From Populus alba (lineage: Eukaryota; Streptophyta; Magnoliopsida; Malpighiales; Salicaceae), in NCBI RefSeq assembly GCF_005239225.2, contig NC_133302.1, positions 7,254,001 to 7,318,000 of the forward strand: a DNA stretch of 64,000 nucleotides, in the 5' to 3' direction. A model generated the notes under the pieces. That model had not been told where the DNA came from, ran no database searches, and saw only the letters and a program-made list of their open reading frames with translations. The translations under genes were made by a program, and so were the position numbers. Shown in pieces: positions 1 to 18,088 of this stretch (its first letter is position 1; each line of letters opens with the position of its first letter).

Positions 1-2266
1 AGTGAAAATGACATGCGGATTAACTTGGCAATATCTGCTGCATTTGTAAGTAATTATTAATGTTTCTTTATGAAAATTCTCTGTGTTTTTGTGGGTGTCT
101 GTGATATGTTAGGACAAGGAAGTCTTTAGTTTCATGTGTAGCTGTCAGCAATTAGGAAGGTGGCATGCAGTGTTGTAGCTGCTAGATTGTTGTTTCTACT
201 GTCTATTTGTCCATTTTTATTTTTAGTTTTAGCTCTGAGCTTAATTTTTTTAATAACAGTGATGCTTTCTGCGTCTTTGTTAGATTCCATTCTCATGTTT
301 TGATTGTCTTTCTGCAGACAGCTTGGATTCTTATCAAACGCAATGCTGAGTATAAACCTCTTCAGTTTTTGGCTTTTGCATTTGTATATCGAATTTTTGA
401 GAAGTTAAAAACCTTTGAACCTCCTGTATCACCGACATATTCAGTGAGTATAATTTAGGCTGCAACATTTTTTCCATCTTGTGTTAAATCAAATTTGGAG
501 GCACCGACAATAAGCTTGACTTGCCTGATCAAGTTTTTCAATCTGCTATAAACACCTGAGATGTTTTTGGCTGCAGGAAGATGGTGAAGATGAGGGGCGA
601 ACACTGCAGTTGGGAAAACGGATACTTCGTTCTCTCGCACTAGTTTTTGGCTCTATCACTTTTGCCTCCTTGGTATTATACCTTTTCCAATTTTTTGGTG
701 TGGTTTCGGAAAGGTTGTTGATAAGCTTGCACATCAGTGGCTTAATCTGCAACCAATGTTTTTGGAAAACTAATTGGCATGCTATACAACACGCATTCAA
801 TTAAATTAGGCAATCCTGAGCTTCTTAGATTGAAAATAGAAATGTTTCAAAACTTCTCCATTCTCTCACTAGTGTAAGGTTCTAAATAACACTAGATCTT
901 GAAATTCCATGGTCACTAAGTAACTTTTCTTTGGAATTTGCTTTATGAATTTTATGGTAAATGGAAGACCATATTACATTTGCAAGATTTGTCTAGCAAC
1001 TCTTCGCTAATCAAATTGGAAAGTGATCTAAGTTTTTGCATGTTTAATGGTTTCATAAAGGGAAGAATTTGATTTGTGATGAGGAGGCCACCATGGGGAG
1101 GGGATGGGGGGATACTTCAAAGTATGTGAAAAAATTCTGTAAAACCATTTAAACTAAGATGACCTTTTATCTTTGTTCCTTCTCTAAATCTCCGCTTCTG
1201 GTCAATTGGTTCCTGCACATGGTCTTAGGTAGACTATTTTCATTTGATTTGTGCTGCGTTTGCTCTTTTTGTTCCTGTTCCATTAATTACTGAAGGAAAA
1301 TACTTCTCAAAACCATTGGATAGGATTATACTTGCCTCTTTGGTTTCTCTGTTGATGCATCATAGTTTGGTTTGAGTTATTGTTCTCATGTATGTGCCTT
1401 GCCATTGATATTGACTGATACCTTGCAGGCATACACTGGTATTTTGAATTTGATTGAGATGGCTGGCAGTTACATACCTGCTTTTCTTTACAATAATCAG
1501 GTAGCAATCTTAACACATTGTCTTGAATAATGGGCTTCATCGTATAGATATAGAGTTGCTTTTGAACTAAAATTTAGTGATTTTGTGGTTAAAAATATTT
1601 TTCAGAGATTGGTTTAAATGATTTTACATATAGTAGAGTGCTTGCCTGTATTCATAAGGTTCTTTGTAAACTGGGAATGGCAACTAGCTTTCGCATGAGC
1701 ACTTATGGGCCAGAAAAGCAATCCAAAACTAAAGATACAACTAATTTTGATCAAACAGGCGAAGTGGCTTTGATACGTTATTCACAACAATCGGACTTTC
1801 GTCTTGATATAATAAAGGGCTCCATGTGAACACAAAGGCGCAAAATAGCTATTTTGAAACTGTTTCAAGCAAATTTGCATTCACCCCTTTTTTTAGACAG
1901 AATAGACAAATTTCTTGCAAAATCACTATCTTACTGGTATAAGTGATCTCATTGCAGTATTTCTTTGGCCAATGTGCTTGATGGAGCTCCATCATTGCTT
2001 TTGATACCTGCTTTATGCATCAAATATTTAGCTTGTGTGAAACACGCAATTATTTAGTTATTGGATTCGTCGAACTCAACTGCTTATGGTCAAAATTTGT
2101 GGAGCAGCTCATTCTTCATTTGATGGTGTTTCCTTGTCCATGTTTTCCATCTGTTGTTGACCTGTTTGGTGCCTGCTGTGATATAACATGTTTTCCTGTG
2201 TAGGAACTGCTAATCACCACTGCTACATCAGCCATTCTCTACATCCTGGCATCATATTATCGGTAA
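1..2266 (+). CDS. CJD1-like chloroplast membrane protein, C-terminal part (5' end outside window)
   Basis: Spliced coding tail read as exons 1-45, 318-443, 577-672, 1429-1500 and 2204-2266 (stop TAA), all phase 0 with GT/AG borders; about 133 residues. The donor after 672 is my choice among several nearby GTs; it gives a continuous hydrophobic helix. The peptide is a string of hydrophobic segments: around [51 protein letters not shown] and [17 protein letters not shown] at the C-terminus, with an acidic EDGEDEGR loop between. The assignment to CJD1 (At1g08640 type, J-like domain plus C-terminal membrane helices, chloroplast envelope, affects plastid lipid fatty acids) rests on this topology and on the neighbouring THA1 and JMJ16 genes, which are next to CJD1 in Arabidopsis. 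The J-like domain would lie upstream of the window. That it is a multi-pass membrane protein is much surer than the name. Confidence 0.55.
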
Positions 2267-2646
2267 AGAATCCGTCAAGAGGCCAAAGGAACAGTGCATA
2301 AAGCTTTTTATCTTGTTTCTTGTTTTTTTCTCAGTTTTTTCAGTTGTGAAATGAAATGAGGAACTTTGTAAAAATGGAACAGTAATAGGAAAAGAAAATT
2401 TTGGTTAAAATAGCATTGCTGTATATTTGTTCTGCACTTGTTCTGTTTGTGGCCATATACAATGGATTAAATATTAAGTATAAATACTTATCAATTCATA
2501 ATCATTTTTAATTATTTTGTTTTTGTATTAATTCCCAAATCATTTTAAAATAATTTTTTCTTACCATAAATGGTTTTCCCCCTTAGAGAAGGTAGTTTTT
2601 TATAGCTTTGGAAGGAGCAGACTTCCCGTTTAGAGTGAATTTTTAT

Positions 2647-3316
2647 AGCTTCTCCTCTTTTCAAAGTGTATTTGAAATTATTTTTTGTTTTAAAAAATAT
2701 TAAATTAATATATTAGGTGTTTTTAGGTGATTTATTGTGCTAATATTAAAAATAAAGAAAAATGTGAAAAATATCATTTTAAAGTATTTTTTTTCTTCTT
2801 AAAAGTGATTTAAAACTATAAAAAAAAACACTTGAAAATATAAATTTAGTATTTATTGAGACAAAATGTAGCTTCTCTTCTCTTTTCAAAGTGTATTTTA
2901 AATTATTTTTTGTTTAAAAAAAATATTAAATTAATATATTAGGTGTTTTTAGATGATTTTATTGTGCTCATATTAAAAATAAAGAAAAATCTGAAAAGTA
3001 TCGTTTTAAAGTATTATTTTTCTTCTTAAAAGTGATTTAAAACTATAAAAAAAACACTTGAAAATATAAATTTAGTATTTATTGAGACAAAATGAAGCTT
3101 CTCTTCTCTTTTCAAAGTGTATTTTAAATTATTTTTTGTTTAAAAATATATTAAATTAATATATTAGGTGTTTTTAGATGATTTTATTATTCTAATATTA
3201 AAAATAAAGAAAAATCTGAAAAATATCATTTTAAAGTATTTTTTTTTCTTCTAAAAAGTGATTTAAAACTATAAAAAACACTTGAAAATATAAATTTAGT
3301 ATTTATTGAGACAATG
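2647..3316. repeat. Three-copy tandem repeat, unit about 223 bp
   Basis: Three head-to-tail copies at about 2647-2869, 2870-3095 and 3096-3316. Each begins with agcttctc and a CT-rich tract, contains ttaatatattaggtgttttt, and ends with tttagtatttattgagacaa. Copies differ by only a few substitutions and small A/T-run length changes, so the amplification is fairly recent. The unit resembles the AT-rich MITE-like repeats elsewhere in the window. It starts about 380 bp after the stop codon of the CJD1-like gene. Confidence 0.85.
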
Positions 3317-3687
3317 CATTTTGAAAAACATCTAAATCTCAATATTAAACAGTAATTACTATTATCATACAACTCAAGCTATTGTTTGTTTCCTAAAGCA
3401 GAATAAATTATAGAATGTCAGTCTGAATCTTATTTATTTACGAAGTTATTAATACAAAACTGAGTTACAAATTAGACAATCCAATATTATTTTAATTTTT
3501 TAAGATTAAAATGATTTTGTTTTAAATTTATTTTAAAATGAAATTAAAATTTAATTGGGTTAATTTCAGATTAAATTTTTTATGTATCTGTTTCTTGCCG
3601 GCTCTTAAAGTCTATTGGGTGGGATTTAATAATTGTGTTTATTTAATTAATACTTGTTGCTAAACAAAATAATTAAATTTTATTTTG

Positions 3688-3876
3688 AAAGTGTGGCTGT
3701 GTTTGTTTTTTAAAGTATTTTTATATTGAAATATATTAAAATAATATTTTTTTATTTTAAAAAAATTATTTTTAAAATCATTGCAATTAAAATAATCTAA
3801 AAATATATAAAAAATTAATTTTTAATAAAAAAATTTAAAATTTTTGAAAATTTTGGTACAATCATTCAAACAGACC
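3688..3876. repeat. Degenerate MITE-like element next to the CDC5 promoter
   Basis: AT-rich block with the signature layout of the dispersed family seen many times here: gtgtttgttttttaaagt at the left, a central aatattttttta...aaattattttt core, and a right end ttcaaacagacct that is the rough inverted complement of the left end. It ends about 45 bp before the CDC5 TATA box. Confidence 0.55.
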
Positions 3877-3921
3877 TATAAATTTAAAACAGAAAACGCC
3901 CACCGTCCGATCCAACGATCA

Positions 3922-3928
3922 TATAAAT
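3922..3928 (+). promoter_or_regulatory. Probable TATA box of CDC5
   Basis: TATAAAT about 220 bp before the CDC5 start codon. A GGCCCAAT (site II / CCAAT-like) follows at about 3933-3940 and an AAACCCTAA telo-box-like motif lies at about 4065-4073 in the presumed 5' leader. Both motifs are common in promoters of plant housekeeping and cell-cycle genes. The transcription start would be near 3955, which I infer only from TATA spacing. Confidence 0.5.
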
Positions 3929-4113
3929 TGGCGGCCCAATAAAGAGAGACACCTTCAGCCCAGATCCATTCATCATCAGACAAAAAAAAAAAAAAAAACT
4001 TGGATTTCTGCGAGACATATCTCTAGCTTTGCTTGACCGACTGAAGAGACAGAAAAACACAAAAACCCTAACAAATCTCATTCTCCTTCCTTTTTGCAAG
4101 ATTTAAAGATTAG

Positions 4114-10774
<6,661 letters not shown>

Positions 10775-11200
10775 GGAATTCAGGATTGGACGGGGAAAGT
10801 GTCCCAGTTGTTCAACAAGGGATAGAAACTGCTGAAGAATCCATGAAAATGTTCCTCTATTCTTGGATGATTTCTGTGAACAAAATGAAGCACGGCTCCA
10901 AGGCTAATCTCGTTATGTGCCTGGTTGATAATGATATGGTTATTGTTGTAGTGATTAATCAGATTTTTTCGGGAGTTTTCCTTTTCCTCTCATGTTCCTA
11001 CCAGAACTGGACATGGATGCCCATCATTTTGCTCTGTTTTGCCCAAAAGAAACCAGGTAAAGTACTAATCTGGTTGCATGTACTGTTCGGTGTAACTGTT
11101 GTTAGGTCGAGGAATCTTTATATTTATGAAGGAAAAATGTTGTATTCACTTCTCCTCTGTTGAGTATTCAATTAATGAATGGAAAATTTTGTAATGAATC
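10775..11200 (+). other. Presumed 3' untranslated region of CDC5
   Basis: About 400 bases after the stop codon keep a base composition closer to the exons than to the intergenic DNA. The tail has aatgaatgg and ttttgtaatgaatcaag, plausible plant polyadenylation context near 11170-11205. The exact cleavage site cannot be set from sequence alone. Confidence 0.4.
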
Positions 11201-12666
11201 AAGAATAGTAGTAGCCGAGGGCATGATGGTTCTGCTCGCCGGACCCTGGGGCTGTTCACGGTTGTCACATGTGGTGTTTTATAATACCGGCTTGAGCTTA
11301 TCCTGGTTGTGTCCTTGTGTTCCATTGATTGAGATCGTTTCTCGATATTCTTGCCACCGTTTAGAAGTTGGCGAGAGATGAGTTTCAACGTTAGGGCAGC
11401 TGCTTTGAAAGGCGATTGTCATGTGTGAATTTTACCATTTGGGATTTCTAAATATTCAACTTCCATAGCAATTCTCCGACTAGTGAACTATGGCTCGAAG
11501 CATCCTAGCCATTGTATCTAGTTTCCATGCATTATAAGACGTCTGGTGATTTGAGATTTGAGATTTGAAGAGGTAGCTGGCTAGGAAAGACAGAGAGGAT
11601 AAGCTGACACTATTTTTCATTTTCATGTTTATCTTTTCAACTACATATATTTTTATATTTTTCATATCAATCTGGGATTGATTGGTGTTGGAAAAAGAAA
11701 AACACAAATGCACCCATCTCAGCCATAAATTATTATCAAGAATTCGAATGAGAATTGAATGCACTAAACAAGCTCACTGGATAACGTGGTTGAAGTCATC
11801 GTCCCATTTGAGCCACGCTTGCCAAACTGGAAAATGATGCGTGTTTTCCCCAAATTACACTGACTCTAGCTGAGTTTTAATTTGAATAAGTTCTAACTTT
11901 AGTTAATTTGACTCAACTCGATAATTCAAGTTCTAAACTAGATCGGTTTCTAGGCAGAATTTAATAAATATGTTAAGTAATATTTTTATTATTTCGACTA
12001 ACTACATTTTCACAATTACAAGTAAAAAAAGCTCATTTTTTTTTATCTCAGAATATTTTTTTAGAGACGTTAGAGACTAGCTAATCAACCTGGACATGAT
12101 TTCTATTCAACACTCACAAAAATAATTAATTGAAGCATCCCCTTTAGTTCCATAAACAAACCTAAAGCACTTTCAGATGCCATGCATCCCCTGTTTTCTT
12201 TATTCTTTGGTCACATTCTAACGTACGTAGCCAACCGTAATAATATTTTTTTAATGATTTTAACGTGCAAATATAAAAAATTAAAAAATATTTTAACATA
12301 TTCTTAAATAAAAAATATATTCCATCATCATAAAACAAACGATATACACACAACCACCACTAGTTTTCTTGCACATCCACTTTTAGGTTTAGCATATCCA
12401 ACCAAATTTAGATAACATTTTTGGCATTATCATCCCAACTAAACACAACCCAAATCGAACCTTTCTTCCTGCTGGAAGGATAAACTCAAGCCTCCTTTCA
12501 ACCTCTCTCCTCCTCTGAATTTGTGTACTTTTACATTAGCCTATCGACCACTAGCTGCTTGCATAATACATGTATGCTTTTCATTTTTATAAGCCATTAT
12601 TATTGGAAGAGCCTTCCGTTATTGATGAACGAGTACCTTAAATGTTTCGTGAAAAAATCTAAAATC

Positions 12667-12685
12667 ATATATATATATATATATA
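12667..12685. repeat. (AT)n microsatellite
   Basis: Uninterrupted AT dinucleotide run of about 19 bases. Confidence 0.9.
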
Positions 12686-13689
12686 AAAAGCTTAATAACG
12701 AGATAGTAACTCATTGATAGGTGATTCTGAAAACTATTAGATTCAATATCATTAAGTTTAGTTATATGTTGAGCCTAAATAAATATAGATTTGGTGAGCT
12801 GTCAGACTCAATATACTTCGATTCTATCACGTGCTGAATCTAAATAAAAATGAGTTTCACAAAGATACCTAATATATTTGAGTTTAGTCATAAGCGAAGT
12901 TCAAGTGAATAAGTTTGATGAGTTGTCAGAACTCACTTCCTTTATACTTGGCTACATGTCAAACCCAATTGGTCTGAGGGGTATTATAGACTTGTGTTAA
13001 GGTTATAAAACTTTGGTTTTTTTTTTTTTAAGACTTGACATGAATTATTATGTCAAAAATGATTGTCTCCCTACATCTATATGTATATAAAATATCTTCC
13101 AATGACCTACTATATTTTCATTTCATTAATGATGTGTAAAAGATATTTGTCTATCATTAATGATGTGGAATATTTTTTATCTCTTATTAATATCATGACT
13201 CTCAAACCCTTTTACTTTATCAAAATAACAAAGTTCAGGGATTATAAATATCCTATAAACCACTTAAATAAGGGGTTCACAATTTTCTTTCTCCAAGTAT
13301 TATACTTTAATTCATATACCATTTATCATATCAAAACAAGAATAAACACTTTTGTTATTAAAATTTATAGTTTTTTTCTTTTATTTATTTATTTATAATT
13401 ATTTATTTAAAATCATTGATTTTATCATTAGAGAATCTCTAAACCCCTACTTAAAAGGAACTCTTTTGCATGTGCTACAAGGACTTGTACCACCAATTAT
13501 ATATTTTCCAAGCTCTGGAGACGGAAATATTAACATGGACATGTGATTACTTATTATCCAAATATCAAATAACATCATTTCTAAGTATAACATATTTTGA
13601 AACATCATTAATTATTTTGCATAATATTGTCGTGTTAGGCTTTGTAAAAGTTTTTTCACAGTAATTTGACACAACATTTCATTGTTATT

Positions 13690-13915
13690 AAACCCGGTTA
13701 GCTTAGTGGGTGAACCTAAGACCTAGCCTAGATTGGATTAAAAGAAAACCATGTGGGAGTTGGTCCGGTTAAACAGAATCAAAATCCAACTTGATTTTTC
13801 TTTAAATATTGTTATTTTTATTTTTTTTAAAAAATAATTTTAAAATGATTTTATTTAAAATTAAATCAAAATCAATTTATATTAACTCATTTAATTCATA
13901 ACCCGAGTCTCGAAC
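13690..13915. repeat. Dispersed repeat with acccggttag / aacccgagtctcg ends
   Basis: A GC-richer left part (acccggttagcttagtggg, gttggtccggttaa), an AT-rich centre, and a right end aacccgagtctcgaacaa. It resembles the repeat at 49868-50098, which is built from the same ggtcaacctgg/gggttgacc-type phrases. It has no coding capacity. Confidence 0.4.
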
Positions 13916-14394
13916 AAAGTGACGGCAATGTTGAAATGGGCAAATATACAAGCATAGTAAAAATAGTGGGTGCTCTTTGTGGCCCTTCTTGTTTTGAAGG
14001 TCCATAATTCCAATTACATGTACAATATTCTTGAGTGCGATTGATGATGGTAGTGGGGTTTCACTTTTCTAGATTCCTGGATCCCTGTAGAATCTTTATT
14101 AAAGTATTAGAATCCAAACGATTTTTGTGTCATTTTCAGGGTTAATGCCTGATGTTCTCTTCTCTGTGTGAAGAGTTGCCATGAGATTCCTTCTTTCTTT
14201 CTTTTTTTTGAATATTCTCAGTTTTTATTTTTTCATTAAAAGGTTATCGTACGTTATAATCTTTGAATTTAGATTCCATTTTTTTTAATGATATATATCT
14301 CGAATCTTGATCACTTTCGTGACATTAAGAGATTATTTTGATTTTCCCAGTAATATTGTATTAACTTTGGGCTAAGGTTGGTATATAACCTTAA

Positions 14395-14591
14395 GATCTG
14401 TTTAGAAATGTAGTTATTGTTGTAATTCAAAGTATTTTTTTAACTTGAAGATATATCAAAATAATATTTATTATTATTAGTTTTTAAAAATTATTTTTGA
14501 GATTAGTACATCAAAACGATCCAAAAACATAAAAAAATAAAATTTGAAATTTTTAAAAAATGTGGGTTGGCCCGTGTTTCCAAACGGAGCC
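14395..14591. mobile_element. Tourist/PIF-Harbinger-like MITE, complete
   Basis: 197 bp element. The left end gatctgtttagaaa and the right end tttccaaacggagcc form imperfect terminal inverted repeats. It is flanked by TTAA on both sides (14391-14394 and 14592-14595), which fits the TTA/TAA target preference of PIF/Harbinger elements. The interior has the aaattatttttgagattagtacatcaaaacgatcc-type core (only part quoted) shared with the many other MITE-like copies in the window, so this copy defines the boundaries of that family. Confidence 0.75.
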
Positions 14592-15443
14592 TTAAAGTAT
14601 AGTAATGAATCCTAATTTGTATTGTATCTATGTATATTATTTTTATTAAAATAATATTATTTTAAAAAATTTAAATTTAAATTTTAAATGGATTAACTGA
14701 ATCATAAATCAACTGAAATAATTATTTTATTATTTTAAAACCTAGTCCAAATTAAATTTTAATTAACACACCAAACCAAATCAAATTTAATAAAAATGAC
14801 TCAGAATCATAATCATAAACTACTACTGGCCTTATTTTTTTTTTATCAGAAATTGAAAGTAGAAAAAAAAAATTTGGGATTGCTATATTCAAACATTACA
14901 AAAGTCTCCAATTCCTTTTACTTTTTTTTTTTAAAATATTATTTTTAAACATATTATTTTAATTTTTTTTTTTAATCATCAATTCAAATTAACCTGTTTT
15001 ATCAGAACGATGGAATTTAAAAACCATGCAACAGCACAAAGTAATTTTTTAAAAATGCATTATTCAAAATCTATTGACATGAAGTAAAAACTACGTCCTA
15101 AAAAAATTCTAAAGGATTAGTCAATTTTTAAGGAAGAAAACCAAATGGAAGCCAATGGAAAATTTTCTTTCTTGAAAAGTAAAGCCGCCAGCCGCCAATA
15201 GAGTTGCTTTCCATAGCTAAACATTTATTAAAGAAGACCCAAATTAAATCGGTCCACCTTCCTTAATTTTTATATTACCCGCTGCAATTATATTTTTTTC
15301 TGGGTAATTTAAAAACAAATTGAACTAATTAGTTCATATTTTCTAGTGAATTAAGTACTTTATAAATTATTTTCTTTAACACACAAATTTATTTTAAAAT
15401 ATCTCCTCTCATTAAAAAAAAACACCTACCATTAACAATATAC

Positions 15444-15627
15444 TAGGTGGTCCAATGATAAGGGCTTGGAATTAAGATATTTGTCTTCCTTTATAGTTTC
15501 AGGTTTGAATCATATAGTTGTTAATATGATAATTACTGAAGACTTATATAATCATTAACTTTAAGGTCTGTGGAATTAGTCGAGATATACACAAGTTAAC
15601 TCGGATATTCCATGTTAAAAAAAAAAA
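15444..15627 (+). mobile_element. tRNA-derived SINE
   Basis: The 5' part has an RNA polymerase III A-box-like ggtggtccaatgataaggg and a B-box-like ggtttgaatca at 15502-15512. The 3' part runs attagtcgagatatacac ... cggatattccatg and ends in an A tract (15617-15627). The same 3' body occurs in five other places in this window. It resembles the Salicaceae SINE families as I remember them. Confidence 0.7.
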
Positions 15628-16149
15628 CCCTACTATTTATATCAAAATTATAAGATTTATGAAAGTATTAATCTTCATAACTTGATTAATGATATGATTA
15701 GCATTGTAATACCTTTTGCTTTTCAAATAAAAAAATATTAAATTACATTAATGTTAGGTGTTTTTCTTTTGTTTTAATGTATTAATATAAAATTTTAAAA
15801 AAAATTTGAATAGGTAAAGTTCAAGCTTTTTTTTTTTTTAATTTAAACGAATTAGTTTAAATTATCAACTGAATTAAATACTTTTTTTGTTATTTTATTT
15901 AATACAAAAAATTATTTTAAAATACGTTATCATTGAAAAAAAAAATACTATTTATGTCGAGATTATAAGATTTATGGAAAACTCCTTTTCTTATAACTTG
16001 ATTAAAATAGTAATACGATTATTTGAAAAACTAGTAACACGATGATTTGAAAAACTAGTAACGTATACTTTCTTGACTATTATAAATAGGTTAGATTATT
16101 AATTATAATGAGATAAGGATGGAATCAACCTTAAACATATAATCAATAT

Positions 16150-16620
16150 GTATATAAACGTGTTTATGTAGGGAAGTTATGTAAAATGTTTTTCAATTAA
16201 AAATATATAAAAATAATATTTTTTATAATAATTTTTATTTTTAATATTAACTTATTAAAATTATAAAAAAATACTTAACAATCTAATAATTTTTAAATGA
16301 AAAATAATTTTAAATATAAGCTATTAAAAGCAAAAACGAAAACAAATTATAAGAAGCATTCAGGAAGCTACCTAAGTGTCATTATTCCTAGTGGATTACA
16401 TGCATTCCTTCCACCACGTAGATAGCGATTTTTATGTGTTTTTTTTTTTTTTTTTTTTTATATATATGGCAGTGATCGATTTTTAAAGTATTTTTTTAAA
16501 TATATAAAAATAATATTTTTTTTACTTTTTTAAATTTATATCTAACATTAATACAATAAAAAAATATTAAAAAAAAATTTCTTAAAAAATTTAAAATTCT
16601 TAACTGGTCGGCGTTCCAAA
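16150..16620. repeat. Two degenerate MITE-like copies upstream of THA1
   Basis: Copies at about 16150-16330 and 16465-16620, both AT-rich with the aaaatatataaaaataata core and, in the second, aacattaatacaataaaaa and a right end ctggtcggcgttccaaaacag. A run of 20 T lies just before the second copy. The second ends about 45 bp before the THA1 TATA box. Confidence 0.45.
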
Positions 16621-16663
16621 ACAGTATGCTAGTGCTGATACAGTACTGTCTTGTCTCTCTCCC

Positions 16664-16670
16664 TTTATAA
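16664..16670 (+). promoter_or_regulatory. Probable TATA box of THA1
   Basis: TTTATAA inside ctctccctttataagggc, a CT-rich then TATA arrangement typical of plant core promoters. It would place the transcription start near 16695, just before the first leader exon. Confidence 0.55.
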
Positions 16671-16694
16671 GGGCAGGCAGTGATTAAGCTTTAT

Positions 16695-18088
16695 CAGATT
16701 TCAAGAAAGCAAGAGAGAAAGAAACAGAAGGTTTTTTCGTAATTTCTAGTGGATTGCATGCTGCCACCGGCTGCTGGTGCAGGTTTATCTTGTGATTCCT
16801 CTCTTTTTAGCTTTTTAACTTATTTATGTGGTTTTGGCCACTGCATGCCATGCCAAAGCATTTCTGTCCCAAGTGGACAGGTTAGCTAGCTTGTGTCCTC
16901 GCTCACTCACATGAAATACACAATTCTGGTTAGCTTTGTTTTCTGGATTCTTGTTCAAGATTTTTCTTCAAGTCTTGAAAGGCTTTCAGGGTGATGTATT
17001 CTCCAGGTTTCTTTTAATTATATTAAGAAAAGTAGAGGGCTTGTTTCATTTCTTGACCTTGAGTCCCTGGCGGGTAAGGTTAGTTTCTTGGAAATTTTGT
17101 TGAAATACGTACATATTTAAAGATGACTTGCATGGCTTTTTGGTGGTTTCCTTGAGCTCAATGTATAAAACTCTGCAGATTTTGGGCTAAATGAAAGAGT
17201 TTGATTTTAGCCTAAACTTCTTCTTGAATGAAAATTGGAGTCAAGGTTGCTTATAGAGTGATTATTGTAAGATTATTGCGTTGATTAACTGGTTTTTCTT
17301 TTGTTCTTGTTCTTGGTGACATGCAAGTTAGAGTTGATTTCTCCGAGTTCATGTATGGAAATGATCTTGCTTAGTTTTTCCTGATAATTTTTGTGGGTTT
17401 TGAATTCTAATGTATATTACAAGTAATTTGTATAGAAATTCTCATGATTCTTGCTTGCGTGCAGAATTTAAGGGAGTGGGCAGCCAGTTCAATTGAGAAA
17501 CTTTCTTGGTGTCAGGTTTAGAGGTTGAAATTTCAGGGTTAAAATCAGAAAAGAAAAGGAACTTGCACAGGTAGTCCATCTCTGTCTTTCTTTCTTTGCC
17601 TTTTCATGTACAGAGTTAAATTCTTCACTGGGTTTTAGCTAATATCTCTTTAATTTCCTTAAGACTAGTTCAATATGCATTGGGCCTGCTGTACTAGCCC
17701 TCACAGTAACAGAGCAACTGAATAATATTATCAGTGACTTGGATTATCCCACTTCGATTAAGGATCAATTTAGTTGAATTTGGTTTCTGATCAGATCTTA
17801 AAACTTTGGTTATGAATTAAACAAAGATTTATATTGTCTTACTTTCTTGTAAAAATTAGTGTTAGAAGGAAATAGTCATGACTTGTGAACATAACTCTGT
17901 GGTTGTCATTTTTTGGGTTAAGAGGGGCTTAAATCCTCAGCAGTTTTGTCGTTAATCAATTTTCCTTCACAATTGGAAATTTCTATCTTAATTTGCTCTA
18001 CATTTTGAAACTTTCATAACCATGTGAAGATATGAATTTAGGAGTGGACTGATTTTTTGTTATTGTTGTATTGTACTTTATAGCAAGA
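16695..18088 (+). other. THA1 5' leader: two non-coding exons and the start of the coding exon
   Basis: Leader exon 1 about 16695-16782 (donor cag|gtttat), leader exon 2 17465-17570 (acceptor gcag, donor cacag|gtagtc), then the acceptor tatag at 18081-18083 and five leader bases before the start codon. The two leader introns are 682 and 513 bp. Leader introns near the start of plant genes often raise expression; that is general knowledge, not shown here. Exon starts are inferred from splice signals and TATA spacing. Confidence 0.5.
16758..17496 (+). promoter_or_regulatory. Upstream ORF in the THA1 leader, split by leader intron 1
   Basis: ATG at 16758-16760 in leader exon 1 reads through the 16782/17465 splice junction to TGA at 17494-17496. 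It encodes the 18-residue peptide MLPPAAGAEFKGVGSQFN. It would be the first ATG of the inferred transcript and could lower or condition THA1 translation. It depends on the inferred leader structure. Confidence 0.4.

Larger units (their letters stand above)
11206..16640. other. Intergenic region between CDC5 and THA1, no gene seen
   Basis: AT-rich throughout with frequent stops in all frames. It contains an (AT)n microsatellite, a GC-richer dispersed repeat at 13690-13915, a complete MITE at 14395-14591, a SINE at 15444-15627 and two MITE-like copies just before THA1. I see no exon with conserved protein similarity. Confidence 0.6.

Noticed and set aside
3884..4099. Minus-strand 71-codon frame upstream of CDC5
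   Set aside because: Overlaps the CDC5 promoter and leader; Phe-rich run comes from a poly(A) tract and there is no family match.
13690..13760. tRNA-like phrase ggttagcttagtgggtg
   Set aside because: No acceptor-stem pairing, anticodon arm or B box in the right place; it belongs to a dispersed repeat.
18071..18088. Upstream in-frame TTG start for THA1
   Set aside because: It lies before the splice acceptor tatag at 18081-18083 and is not ATG; the family start is the ATG at 18089.
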